NCBI GenBank assembly: GCA_030142905.1
Contig: JASJOG010000195.1
Span: 248,001 to 312,000 of the forward strand
Direction of reading: 5' to 3'
Source of the DNA: Heliopora coerulea
Taxonomy: Eukaryota; Cnidaria; Anthozoa; Scleralcyonacea; Helioporidae
Length of the DNA: 64,000 nt
This document shows positions 54,831 through 64,000 of the stretch, in pieces. How positions within the stretch are numbered: the stretch's first letter is position 1; each line of letters begins with the position of its first letter. The translations under genes were made by a program, and so were the position numbers. The notes beneath the pieces were generated by a model. That model was given only the letters and a program-made list of their open reading frames with translations, had not been told where the DNA came from and did no database searches.

Positions 54831-55432
54831 GTACCATCAACAGTACAATATCATGCAGTAAATGACCACTATGTTTATGAGGAGATGAAAGGTTTATTAG
54901 CAGTACCAACTTAATTAGACCTCAGTGGATAAACATTGGGAAGGTAAACTACTGAGCTCAATAAATATTAGCATTATTGTTCCCACCAGTGGTCCATGAA
55001 AGTTCTGTGTTAAGAGTAGCAAAAGGGTGGCATATTTCACCCCATTGTTAGGTATACGAGTTAGAAATGGGCCAGTGGGGTACACATACAAAATTGCCCT
55101 CATATTTTTATTCAAGATCAGAAACTTTAATATAAACTTTAAGGATACTTTCAAGAAGAATTTTGACAGAATATAAACCAAAGTTCATAAAGGTTGCACA
55201 ACTGCAAACTCATTCCTTTCAAAAAATAACATAAGTAATATTTTCAAATTTGTAAGTTTGTTGTTTTAACACTAAAAAGAAATAAGAAACAAATTTATTT
55301 ACTTTGTTTATACTGTTTCTTGGTTTTTGCTGTATTATTCTTGATGAATGTTGAAGGCTAGACATCACTGATGATTACCATGGTCATTATCAGATGAAGT
55401 ATATGTTTTGCCCCCACATGGAAAATGATTCT

Positions 55433-56605
55433 CTAGACTTGTTGAAGGATGCTGGGATAAAGGATGGGGAGGCTCTCTTGGACAATATATGGATATTGTG
55501 GAGATGTGTTGATTACCTGGAAAAGTGTATCAACATTGGGCTGTGACATTGATTGCTGGGAGTAGGTAGAAGAACTCATTTCCCTTTGTTGGCTTTGAGG
55601 GTAATACATTGGCTGAACAGGATGAAATTGCTGTTGAGGAAAATGAGTATCCTGATGTGGACTTTGCATTAACATCTGCATAATTTGCAATCCAGATGCA
55701 ATAGACTGGCTTGGCATAGACATGGAGCTTGCAATGGTTTTCATCATGTCACTGTGACTTTCATCTTTAATTTCAGAGATTAACTGCTCTTTTAACTCAA
55801 TATCCCTTTGAGAATGTTTAATTAAAACATCCTGTTTTGCACGTTGACCAAGTTTGCCCTGTAACTTCTCTCTTTTTGTATCAACAAATTGCTTTGTGGC
55901 ACCAACTTGACTTGCCTTTCTTTTATTTGAATGTAAGACATCCTTGTTTGTCTCTAAAGACGACTCCAGGGAGACGCTAGTACAGTACTCTGTGATATGG
56001 TAGTCATGCCCACTTGTATATCCATGGCTGAATTGGGTTTATTTTGCATGTTTTCAAGATTTAAATCATCTTCATTAGTACTAATGCCAAAGTCTTATGG
56101 GTTCAGTTGATGGGGTACCGTTCCATAAATACCAACAGGATTGCCAATGTTCAGCAGTTATCTTTCCAGACCCTGATCGTAAGTTTTCGGTGACATCTTT
56201 GCTAAATGCAGCTTTCAAATTTTTGCATTTCATCGCAACTCTTTTGTAACCTTCCTTTATAAGTTGCTGTTCCTCATTTTGGTTGGCCTGATACTTCTTA
56301 TACTCATCTTTTGTAATGTCGGTGACATCTTTTTCCGGAGGAGTTAAATGAACTGGTTTGAAATCGTCGAATACAATTGCAAGCTCTTTCCTTGTGTGCT
56401 CGAAGAGAGTAACTTTATCAGAGTCCCATTCCTTATTTTCGCCTTCTTTTTGCGTTTTGTATCGTTTCAAGATCTCCAGAAACTCAGCTGTCATTTCCTC
56501 ACCCCACAGCCACCTTGAATTAGCTTTCTTTTTATTTTTAACATGCGTTTCAGGAACTCCAAGGCAACTCATTCCGTTTTGGTTTTCCTTCATGTTTTTT
56601 GACAT
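55433..56605 (-). pseudogene. Harbinger Myb/SANT-like DNA-binding accessory protein
   Basis: Starts at ATG 56605. Residues ~30-150 form a Myb/trihelix-like domain (WLWGEEMTAEFLEILKRYKT ... YKRVAMKCKNLKAAFSKD ... SGKITAEHWQSCWYLW), the partner that brings the transposase to DNA and the nucleus. After a stop at 56,081-56,083 the sequence continues in other frames with KRKASQVGATKQFVDTKREK and a Gln/Ser/Pro-rich tail (SQSIASGLQIMQMLMQ...) to 55,433. It is convergent with the transposase, as usual in this superfamily. Confidence 0.75.
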
Positions 56606-56852
56606 GCTGCGTGAGATTACGCATGCGCATCAAACCAACTCAAGTCAAACCCGGTTGACATGAAGCCAATCGTAAATTTTCGAGCTGATTCTTTCACGAG
56701 TCTCGAGTCAAGTGACTTGATTTGTTGAATTGACTTCAACAATGCGTTTGAATCGGATTCAAAAATCTCAATTTTCTTTATGTAAACGCGAATAGGAGGA
56801 GTTACGGGCAGACTTGACTTGAGCTCTCAATCCGCGTCATGTAAACAAGGCC

Positions 56853-57070
56853 TTGGATAGTTTGCTTTTAAATACAGTGAAAGTCGAAAAAAGTTTGCAG
56901 TTTGTGGTTAGGACAATTGTTTCATTTGTTTGTAATTTGCCACAATACATTTTGCTGAAACTTTCTAAAAATTAGTCAGGATGAGTAAGCGTAGAACTTT
57001 CTAGATTGATGTAATATAACTAGAATTAGTAGAAACTTAGTCGAGTACTAATGCAAATGCTACATTCTGA
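56853..57070. other. Intergenic, no gene recognised
   Basis: No supported feature between the Harbinger end and the hairpin cluster. Confidence 0.35.
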
Positions 57071-57077
57071 TTGGCTA

Positions 57078-57117
57078 CGCTACTCGCTATCTATTCGTCG
57101 ATAGATAGCGAGTAGCG
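57078..57117. repeat. Perfect 17-bp hairpin
   Basis: CGCTACTCGCTATCTAT, TCGTCG loop, ATAGATAGCGAGTAGCG, directly upstream of the small frame at 57,121. Confidence 0.95.
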
Positions 57118-57120
57118 AAA

Positions 57121-57273
57121 ATGGCTTCCGCCTCTCGGTTTTATGAAGTTTCTGAAGACAAAATAGAATGCTTGCTTGAAAGTGCAATCCCAGAGAAGAC
57201 GAAAAATGTTTTTTGCAGAGTGATTCTACTAAAACAATTAGATTATTCGCTCTCGATTTCTATGAGGAGATAG
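57121..57273 (+). CDS. 50-codon ORF, Crypton-type N-terminus-like
   Basis: MASASRFYEVSEDKIECLLE, SAIPEKTKNVF... resembles the N-terminal start of Crypton-type tyrosine recombinase proteins (MAS(R)F..VSE..I..LLE...S..TK) and the frame at 40,256. The frame is truncated where it runs into the left arm of the 36-bp hairpin. Probably a remnant. Confidence 0.35.
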   Translation: MASASRFYEVSEDKIECLLESAIPEKTKNVFCRVILLKQLDYSLSISMRR

Positions 57274-57313
57274 TAAATCCTCATAGAAATCGAGAGCGAA
57301 TAATCTAATTGTT
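57233..57313. repeat. Perfect 36-bp inverted repeat with 9-base loop
   Basis: Arms 57,233-57,268 and 57,278-57,313 (AACAATTAGATTATTCGCTC... and its inverse) are identical over all 36 positions, around the loop GATAGTAAA. Confidence 0.95.
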
Positions 57314-57413
57314 AAATAGAACTAGGTATATTGTAATGTTTCTAAATTTACATGTTGCGACGTGCAGCATCTTCAGAGTGTTAAATTACAAGGTTGTCGA
57401 GAATAATATATCT

Positions 57414-57550
57414 ATTTACATGTAGTTAATTAAGCAACAGACCAATCACTAAGGTGACAAATAAAAGCCTAACTCTGTCATTTTTTCTCTTACCTTTTAT
57501 TTGTCACCTTATTTTGATTGGTCTGTTGCTTAATTAACCACATGTAAACA
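57414..57550. repeat. Near-perfect ~56-bp inverted repeat
   Basis: ATTTACATGTAGTTAATTAA...CAGACCAATCAC..AAGGTGACAAATAAAAG (57,414-57,468) is inverted at 57,494-57,550 with a few differences. About 25 bases of loop. Confidence 0.85.
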
Positions 57551-58139
57551 GTGACGAAGCTGACCATAAATGACTGGTCATGCTATTGTGATTTCAGAGT
57601 CAATGCGAGCGGCGAAGGCGCGAGCTCCCTCTAGGGGGGTCCGGGAGCATGTTTCCCCGGAAAATTTTGAAATCTGGAGTCTCGGAAATGTCATTTCCTG
57701 CATTTTGAGGATAGTTTTTAAGAATTCTGAGCATCACAAAATGTTGTTTGAAGTAAGCAAAGTACAACATATTTTGGGCTGTTTTATCTTATGTCAGAGC
57801 CTATTGCCACGCTTATGGAGCACTGACAAAGCTGTGAGTGAATCCAATTGATAGCCATGACTGATGAACAAGTCTAGCACAACATTACTGTTTAACTAAA
57901 CATAGAAGTGGAGACTTAACTGTAAGTGTAAAATATTTACCATGATTATGCTTGAGAAATACTTAAGTGAATTGGTCCTCAATGCTTTTTTGCACTGAGT
58001 TCACCTCAAGTCTTCTTTCATGGATTTGTTCATTGCATTCAGTTTCACTGTGAATAGCTTTTCTTTCTTTTGTAAAGATTTTTCACTGAATTCATCACAT
58101 CATACATGAAGATGTACAAATGGCAGGCAGCACATTCTT
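57551..58139. other. Intergenic, no gene recognised
   Basis: No supported gene. Confidence 0.35.
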
Positions 58140-58700
58140 AACCAGCAATAAGTCATCACAGTAATGAATAGCTTGAAAATGCCATGGAGAAACAGAGTCG
58201 CTGAATGAATATTTCTGACCCTTCATACAGCAACTTGTCTACTTAATCAGCAAAAAGTTATCATATAATAATGAACCACATCAATAATAATCTGAATGTA
58301 TAAATGTCATAATATTCCACATGATGCAGAAAGTCCTTCACGAACTTGATAATGTCATGGTGAAACTGACACTTCATACAGCAACTTGTCTATTTAATCA
58401 GCAAAATATTTATCACAGTAATGTACTACATTAAAAATGATCTGATTGAATGCATAAATGTCATAATATTCCAGATGATACAGGAAATTCTTCACATACT
58501 TGAAAATGCCACGGTGAAACTGACACTTCATACAGTAACTTGTCTATTTATTCAGCAAACATCGTCATACCGTAACAAACTACGTCAAAAATTAATGATC
58601 TGCCTGAATGCATAAATGTCATAATATTCCAGATGATACAGAAAGTCCTTCACAAACTTGAAATGCCATGGGGAAATTGACACTTTATACAGCAAGATGT
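58140..58700. repeat. Tandem repeat, ~150-175-bp unit, about 3.5 copies
   Basis: CTTGAAAATGCCAYGGWGAA followed by ACTGACACTTCATACAGCAA recurs near 58,171, 58,347, 58,499 and 58,657. Each unit also has AATGCATAAATGTCATAATATTCCAGATGAT.. blocks. The last copy ends at the hAT fragment. Confidence 0.85.
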
Positions 58701-59000
58701 TGTGAAAGTCCAGGTCGAAAGAGCAAGCAAGGCCAGCAAAAGAGACGCTTCTTGTCTTCACTAGCACATAGCCAATCCTTCTTCGCATACCAAACCTCTT
58801 GGAACATCATGTCCCTCGTCTTGATCATGAGCTTCGGCATAGGTCTTCGACCAACGATAACTTTCTGCTCGCTCACATTTCTTGCAGAAAAAGACTTCCT
58901 CAGAAGCTGAGATATGACGCCCCAGTCGTTCTGAAGATCCACATGGTTGACTTTGATTCACATTCGCCTTTATTCGCTATTTGATCGCTGTTAGTATTGC
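58685..59000 (-). pseudogene. hAT transposase N-terminal TTF-type zinc finger fragment
   Basis: The frame reads MMFQEVWYAKKDWLCASEDK, KRLFCWPCLLFRPG. W(Y)..K.WLC.S.....LFC(W/F)PCLLF is the TTF-type finger of ZMYM/KIAA1586-like hAT transposases. Upstream residues (LLRKSFSARNVSEQK) fit the preceding region. It is cut off at the tandem repeat on the C-terminal side. Confidence 0.65.
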
Positions 59001-59346
59001 TACTGAATTTTAAATAACAAGAGTCGTGCTGTTGGAAATCAGCATGACCTAAAGTCCAAAACTGGCAAGGTACGCATGCGCAAGGGATACTTTGGCTAAT
59101 CCAATGACGCGCAAATTTCGGCCAGGTCCTGCTATCTGAGATGAGCATGACTTGCCACAGGTCACCCATGCACGTAACTCACCGCATAATTCCCTAACGC
59201 CGCATTCGATTTTTTAAAAAATTTCGAAGCAAACTTCCATTTTCAAGCATGTAAAACAATTCTTAACTCTGGAATATTTTTGGTCATGCTCAGCATGACC
59301 AGCGTGACTGCTAGCTTCGCCACTGCATGTAAACAGATATATTATT

Positions 59347-59586
59347 ACACATTTAAAGAAAACGATATATTTTTTAAAAGCATACATGTTTCGACAACCT
59401 CAAGATGCCATCTTCAGTGCAGAATGAATGATGTGAGGTAATATGATACAATAATATACGTTATTATTAATTCATATATTATTGTATCATATTACCTCAC
59501 ATCATTCATTCTGCACTGAAGATGGCATCTTGAAGTTGTCGAAACATGTATGCTTTTAAAAAATATATCGTTTTCTTTAAATGTGT
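59347..59586. repeat. 112-bp inverted repeat, one visible mismatch, 16-bp spacer
   Basis: Arms 59,347-59,458 and 59,475-59,586 (for example CATACATGTTTCGACAACCT, and its inverse AGTTGTCGAAACATGTATG) match along their whole length with one difference. They carry CTGAAGATGGCATCTTGA and GTCGAAAC, words recalling the terminal regions of Penelope-like elements. No coding capacity. Confidence 0.9.
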
Positions 59587-59662
59587 ATTGACTTTGTTGC
59601 TACTGAGAAAAGATATATTATTATCGCCAACCTTGCAATTTAACACTCTGAGGATATTGCAT

Positions 59663-59925
59663 GTTGCAACAAAACGTTAGCAAACTTATTTTAAAATGTT
59701 TTGACTTGTTTTGTGTTGTTTTGACCATGAAAATTTTGAGCTGGGCTCTCATTTTTATGAGCTGGGCTCTCATATTACATAGCTATATAAGCACAGTATT
59801 TAGGTGAGCAGTGTGTGAGAGATTCTTTTGAGTGAGAAATTGTGATTAATTTTGATTGTTCGTGATTATTAAAGTTCTGAAGACTAAACTGCGTGCTGTT
59901 ATTAGTCTAGTCCACAACAAACAAA
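59663..59925 (+). other. Possible solo LTR or promoter region
   Basis: Begins TGTTGCAACA and ends CCACAACA (TG..CA). It has a TATATAAG at 59,785, an ATTAAAG near 59,867 and a duplicated GAGCTGGGCTCTCAT at 59,738 and 59,759. It lies directly upstream of the hAT-like frame at 59,974. Target duplication not seen. Confidence 0.25.
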
Positions 59926-59973
59926 AAGGATAAATTCACAGAGACGGATAGCACGGGTAGGACGGGTAACAAG

Positions 59974-60405
59974 ATGAAGTGCCAACTAAAACTGTTCGAT
60001 CATGGCTTTGTTGCACAAAACACCAAAAAAGTTCGCGAAGAAAGTGACAGTATCGGTAATGATGCGGAAGTGGAGGGAGAACCTTTATCACAAACTTCAT
60101 GTTCTGGTAACACAGACGACACTGTAAATATAGATGATGCTGATAACAACAGCGAGTCAGATCCGTCGGGCCCATCCCGTGGAACTCTCTCAACTATTAC
60201 TCGCACAAAAACCACTTCTACCACTGGCAGTAATAGTACGATGCCTCAGCCAAGCAGCCCAAGTTCCCGTGAGGTGTCTGGACCAGCTGATAGGAGCAGT
60301 CTTAAGGGCTCATGTTCACATCATTTTTTGAAATTGGGGGCCCCTGTCAAGTTAGCGCTCTCGTTGTATCAGCCATTTGACGATACAACTTGCAAGGCCT
60401 CCTAA
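59974..60405 (+). pseudogene. hAT-like transposase N-terminal region (Ser/Thr-rich)
   Basis: MKCQLKLFDHGFVAQNTKKV begins like many hAT transposases (short basic start with QxxLFxxGF). It is followed by an acidic, Ser/Thr-rich linker and SSLKGSCSH. It lies in the same orientation as, and upstream of, the hAT catalytic fragments at 61.35-62.34 kb. The intervening ~900 bases are non-coding, probably an insertion or intron. Confidence 0.35.
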
Positions 60406-61340
60406 ACACGAAATATAGCACTGCGTGAATTAACTTAAGAGAAATTCACCTCAAAATAAGGTTTTGAATTAATATACATCATAAGCAAGCGCGCACTGCG
60501 TTGCAAATATTGGTAGATCACGCGATCACTTCCCGCCAGTTTCACTGTATTGACATGTTATCATGTCGCAGTCAAAATATGGCATAGTTTTGAAAGTGAC
60601 CAGAGAAGACATTAAGTCGCTTGGCGAGAAGCAATAAAGTACACGTATAAAAGGAAAAACGTTTTATCATATGAAGATAAAACGATAAACAACAAAGAGT
60701 TTAGCAAGGTTCAGCATATTTTTAGTTGTAAAACACGTAGAAAAGCACGTAGAAAAGTTTTATCACGCCTAAACATAGAACATTACATGGTGACACGAAA
60801 GTGTGAATTTTATCTTATGGTGAAAACAGTATTTTACTCATTCGCTGCGCTCATTCGTAAAATATTGTCCTTACTACTCCAAGACAAAATTCACATCTTT
60901 GTGCCACTGCGTAAGATTTAACTGTAAGATTTAACTGTACGTATGTTTGACACTTCATGTTATTCTTGGTTACGGACTTACGGCGACAGTGCATGTTCTT
61001 TAAGGTTTCTCTTCAAAGTTTGTAACAATGCCTTCTAGCACTGTATGCCTTATGCAGTTACGCTAAGGAAGCTAAGCATTTAGCAGTGTTTTTAGTTTTG
61101 CTTTTGGTTTTTTAAATGCCCCTAAATAAATACCCCTATGACGTCATAGAGGCCCACGAAAAAAAAATTGCCCCGGGCCCCGCACATTCTCTCGGCGGCC
61201 CTAATCATTACAGTTGCATGAATGAGAGATTTCTTAGCTTCTTTGACGTGCATGACCTTGATTCCCAGTCTCTAACAGAGCGATAGGTAAAAGAAATACA
61301 GAACCTTGGATTGAATCTCAAAGAGTGCATATCTCAGTGT
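60406..61340. other. Non-coding stretch between hAT fragments
   Basis: Short local duplications (CACGTAGAAAAG at 60,738/60,750; GTAAGATTTAACT at 60,913/60,926). It ends near 61,205 with GCCCCGGGCCCCGCAC and CTCGGCGGCCCTA, which looks like the right end of a hAT-type MITE; its left end is not identified. Confidence 0.35.
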
Positions 61341-62342
61341 TATGATGCCTCCTCAGTAATGAGTGGACACAAGCGGGGTGCGAAAGAGAATCCGAGATAT
61401 TGCTGGTAACAGGTGTGTTTTCTTGCATTGTTATGCACATCGACTCAATCTTGTCGTTCACACAGCACGTGGTATTGAACAAGTTGATGGCTTCTTTGGC
61501 TTAATGGAAGCAAGTTACAGATTCTTTTCTCGGTTTTTTCTCTTTGTCGTGACAAGTTTGTGCACGCACAGACGGAACGCAAGTTGACTTTGATCCATAT
61601 TCGCCTTTATTCGCTATTTGATCGCTGTTAGTATTACTACTGAATTTTACAAGTTACTGTAACTTGTAATTTTTACAAGTTACAGATTCTTTTCTCGGTT
61701 TCTTCTCTTTGTCATGACAAGTTTGTGCACGCACAGACGGAAGCCCATTTGCAAGTAATGGAAATTCTAAGACTTTCAGATACAAGATGGGTATGTCGTC
61801 ACGTAGCTGTTCAGCTATTCAAATGTCGATTTAAATGCTTGCTAGATACCTTGAGCACTGTTGTAGAGAAGTCAGGTGATAGTTCCAAGGCGGCAGAAGC
61901 TTATGGACTTCAACACCAACTGGAAAATATTTCATTTCTGTTGCTTTTCGCAGTGTTTGAGGACATCCTGGGACTGACAAAGCCGCTTTCTGATTTCCTC
62001 CAGACAAAGCAACTTGATCTTGCTTCAGCAATGGACTTTATTGATACAACTTCAAAGGCCCTTTCACAAGGGCGTTCAAGTGAGTACTTCGGAGACAGGA
62101 TTTGGAAATCTGTTACTGAAATGGCTCAACGGAACAAGATAAAAAATATTCTCCAAAATTCAAGAATGTGGCGAAACCAATCCTCATCCGAACTTCGAGT
62201 CTTCGATGATACGCTGACATTTTGCTGGAGACTTTCTAAACCGCGTAGCTTTTCAAGAAGTACCGTAGGAACGAGTTTCTGTGGTCACCAAACTGGTAAA
62301 ACATTTTACTCCCTGGCAACTGGGCAACAGTTGGAAACGTGA
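61341..62342 (+). pseudogene. hAT transposase catalytic and C-terminal fragments (ZMYM1/DUF4371-like)
   Basis: CYDASSVMSGHKRG then, one frame over, VRKRIRDIAGNRCVFLHCYA, HRLNLVVHTA give the second acidic motif (YDGASxMSG in the family) and the HCxAHRLNL motif. GLMEASYRFFSR is followed by a duplicated junction at 61.5-61.74 kb. SDTRWVCRHVAVQLF, then SMAMDF-like helices (TKPLSDFLQTKQLDLASAMD) match the C-terminal half of ZMYM1/DUF4371 hAT proteins. At least two frame changes and an internal duplication; inactive. Confidence 0.7.
61512..61742. repeat. ~70-bp direct repeat flanking an inserted segment in the hAT gene
   Basis: AGTTACAGATTCTTTTCTCG...GCACGCACAGACGGAA occurs at about 61,513-61,578 and again at 61,677-61,742. 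Between them is a ~65-base segment (TTTGATCCATATTCGCCTTT...) that also occurs at 58,952-59,012. Confidence 0.85.
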
Positions 62343-62558
62343 GAGGTCGACTGGCGACGGTTGGTAACGTAGAGTATTGTCCATTTGGAAATGTTGACAC
62401 GATCCTGGGAAATGAAGCGTAAACACAAATGAAAATCATTCGATTATGAATTCGAAGAAGGTTAAGCATTAAATATAACCATGCAAAGGCAGCCTTCCTG
62501 TGAACAAAAAAGTAGGACGAAGTGGCCACAAATATATGCCTTGCGCACATTAGCCAGT

Positions 62559-63050
62559 TTAGAGCGAAACTCGTCTTCTCAGTGTTTCAATTTTGATCTC
62601 CATGTGAGAGCAAAGTTCTCTCAATCGACAGATCTCTCCTTCAAATCTTTTAGCCATGGCTAAGTTCGTCGTTCTAGCTTGGAAAGATGCGGGCACAACA
62701 AGCCCATTTTCCAGCGTCCTTGTTCCGTTACTTTGACTTGTACGTTGTCGTCTAGGTGGGCTCTCAAAAAAAGTGTAGACAAGAAAGGAAAGCTCCATCG
62801 GTACGTAGCCAACAAGTTGGTTATCATCAAGATAAGTTCCAATAGCGTATTCATCGTGTTCATTAGCTTCGTTACGTTCGTCTTTCCTGCATGTCACAGA
62901 CTCTCCTAAGGTTGGAGACCATGTTGCTTTGTAAACGTGGTGACCTCGTATGACAGATGAGAATTCAACCTCATAGACGAATGTAAAACTCCTCGGTATC
63001 AATGACAAATGACAATGGGCATGAACGAGCCATAATTGCCAGGCAATCAT
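62559..63050 (-). CDS. HIRAN-domain protein fragment
   Basis: A 163-residue frame. Residues ~25-100 (FVYEVEFSSVIRGHHVYKAT, LGESVTCRKDE, DEYAIGTYLDDNQLVGYVPM) match the HIRAN fold (xxVxGxxYY/H..xxGExxxxxRE..N..D..A(V/I)xVx....(V/L)GxxP). This domain is found in DNA-repair helicases such as HLTF and in many uncharacterised cnidarian proteins. The carboxy part ends in a coiled coil (EGEICRLRELCSHMEIKIE). The domain's last strand is short and no partner domain is present. It could be a host gene exon or transposon cargo; no splice sites are needed for the frame. Confidence 0.65.
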   Translation of the reverse strand: MIAWQLWLVHAHCHLSLIPRSFTFVYEVEFSSVIRGHHVYKATWSPTLGESVTCRKDERNEANEHDEYAIGTYLDDNQLVGYVPMELSFLVYTFFESPPRRQRTSQSNGTRTLENGLVVPASFQARTTNLAMAKRFEGEICRLRELCSHMEIKIETLRRRVSL

Positions 63051-63270
63051 CAGCTGAACTCAGTATGCTAGTAAGAACGTTTTCCAAGGGTTTTCTCGGC
63101 GCAACCTTTTACAAGCAAACTCCTCAGCTTTCAGTCGTTGTCACGCTAGCCAGACACAAACAAAAAAACTTTCGTATGAGCTCCGACGGTATCAGATTAA
63201 AATTTCCTGAAATATGAGCTCAGCATTGCAAAGCTCATGTCGAACATGGAGACCGATAAATCACAGTCAC

Positions 63271-64000
63271 ATGCAGAGCTATACCACGGGCTATATCACC
63301 AAATTCAAACTAGAAGCTGTACAGTTCGCTGAGCAATCTAATAGCAACCACCAAGCAGCAAAGAGGTTTAACGTTGACAGGAAGAGAATAAGAGAATGGC
63401 GGCAAAACAAGAGTAAACTAGAATCTGTTGGAAGTGCGGCGGGCAAGCGAAAGCGCCTTGAGGGAGGAGGAAGAAAGCCTTTTGATGAAGCTATTGAAGA
63501 AGTCCTACTCGAATGGATGCATCAACGACGAGCTAATGGTCTTCGCGTATCCAGAAAAATGATCAGAAGGAAAGCACGCTGCCTACATGAAGAAAAATGC
63601 AAGGAAACGGAAATCCCGCCGACGTTCACCGCAAGCGTTGGATGGGTTCAGAAGTTTATGACCAGAAATGGTTTATCCATACGGCGCAAAACGACTCAAT
63701 GTCAGAAGGATCCAGAGAAACTAATTGACAAACTGATATCTTATGTTTTACAAGTGCGACGTCTGCACGAAAAGTTTTCTTACGGAGACAGCGACATTAT
63801 AGCTATGGATGAAACCGCTGTTTGGCAAGGCATACTTTCCAATACGACTATTGATTCTATTGGCAAGAACACGATAAACATGAAAACATCTGGCCATGAG
63901 AAGACGAAAGTGTCGGTCTGTTTGACAGCTAAGGCAGATGGGACGAAACTTAAACCTTTCATTGTCTTTCCTGGAGCTAAAAGAGAGACGAAATTACTCA
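63271..64000 (+). CDS. pogo/Tigger-type (DDE_1) transposase, 5' part, open to the window end
   Basis: An open frame of 243 codons from ATG 63271 with no stop before the window edge. The first ~55 residues (YITKFKLEAVQFAEQSNSNH, QAAKRFNVDRKRIREW) form a CENPB/Psq-type helix-turn-helix. FTASVGWVQKFMTRNGLSIR is the second (HTH_CENPB) domain with the GW(F/V)xxFxxRxxLSxR hallmark. IIAMDETAVW carries the first catalytic aspartate of the DDE_1 domain, and KVSVCLTAKADGTKLKPFIV continues it. The remaining acidic residues lie beyond the window. The visible part is intact, so this may be a young or domesticated copy. Confidence 0.85.
   Translation, partial: MQSYTTGYITKFKLEAVQFAEQSNSNHQAAKRFNVDRKRIREWRQNKSKLESVGSAAGKRKRLEGGGRKPFDEAIEEVLLEWMHQRRANGLRVSRKMIRRKARCLHEEKCKETEIPPTFTASVGWVQKFMTRNGLSIRRKTTQCQKDPEKLIDKLISYVLQVRRLHEKFSYGDSDIIAMDETAVWQGILSNTTIDSIGKNTINMKTSGHEKTKVSVCLTAKADGTKLKPFIVFPGAKRETKLL

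Larger units (their letters stand above)
53232..56852. mobile_element. PIF/Harbinger DNA transposon, complete (3.6 kb), inactive
   Basis: Termini GGCCCTGTGTACATGA and, inverted, GGCCTTGTTTACATGA share about 25 alignable bases. They are flanked by TTG on both sides (53,229-53,231; 56,853-56,855), a 3-bp target duplication as expected for this superfamily. Between them lie the two genes that define it: a harbinger transposase on plus and a Myb/SANT-like DNA-binding protein on minus, convergently arranged. Both carry stops or frame changes. Confidence 0.85.

Noticed and set aside
1..64000. CRISPR arrays, bacterial operons or restriction/defence systems
   Set aside because: No regularly spaced identical repeats with unique spacers and no bacterial gene organisation; all regular repeats found are tandem satellites or element arms.

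Overview
This window looks like a eukaryotic nuclear genome, most likely a cnidarian and probably a stony coral. The reasons are: spliced gene fragments with GT..AG introns; a tandem repeat block (7.9-8.35 kb) built around a CTAACGCCAGACGATTTTA-type unit that I remember as common in coral transcripts; and transposon families typical of cnidarian genomes. There are no bacterial operons, no CRISPR array and no rRNA. Almost everything recognisable is mobile DNA or decayed genes. Species cannot be assigned from sequence alone.

Layout. 1-6.72 kb is the right part of an AT-rich Polinton/Maverick (adintovirus-like) element with a membrane/coiled-coil gene, a tandem SAP-like DNA-binding gene, a RuvC-like resolvase, three small genes and a broken protein-primed DNA polymerase B. 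From 27.86 kb down to at least 9.32 kb on the minus strand runs a piwi-like Argonaute gene (N-terminal, PAZ and MID/PIWI-start exons) that keeps its introns but carries several lesions; I read it as a decaying duplicate. One of its introns holds a minus-strand Helitron (about 10-19.7 kb: STPR repeats, zinc finger, HUH Rep, Pif1 helicase). A 3.1-kb hAT transposon with a near-perfect 8-bp target duplication sits inside that Helitron. Foldback elements and a tRNA-like sequence lie at 19.8-21.0 kb, and other piwi introns hold a tRNA-derived SINE and a 927-bp hAT MITE.

28-37 kb holds a 59-bp minisatellite, a piggyBac remnant, a 5'-truncated LINE and a 492-bp hAT MITE. 38-46 kb holds a dinucleotide tract abutting a hammerhead-ribozyme-like fold, a host exon encoding one membrane span, a TA-flanked MITE, a Penelope-like GIY-YIG remnant, a tyrosine-recombinase-retrotransposon RNase H remnant and a decayed three-exon SAMD3-like gene. 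47.8-57 kb holds several MITEs and a complete PIF/Harbinger element (53,232-56,852) with convergent transposase and Myb-like genes. 57-64 kb holds large near-perfect inverted repeats, a ~155-bp tandem repeat, hAT fragments, a HIRAN-domain gene fragment and, at the right edge, an open pogo/Tigger-type transposase that continues beyond the window.

How the parts relate: at least eight transposon classes are nested or adjacent, and the one host gene that can be followed over many exons belongs to the family that normally silences transposons. Its splice and reading-frame lesions together with the inserted elements suggest a relaxed, TE-rich paralogue locus rather than an active gene.
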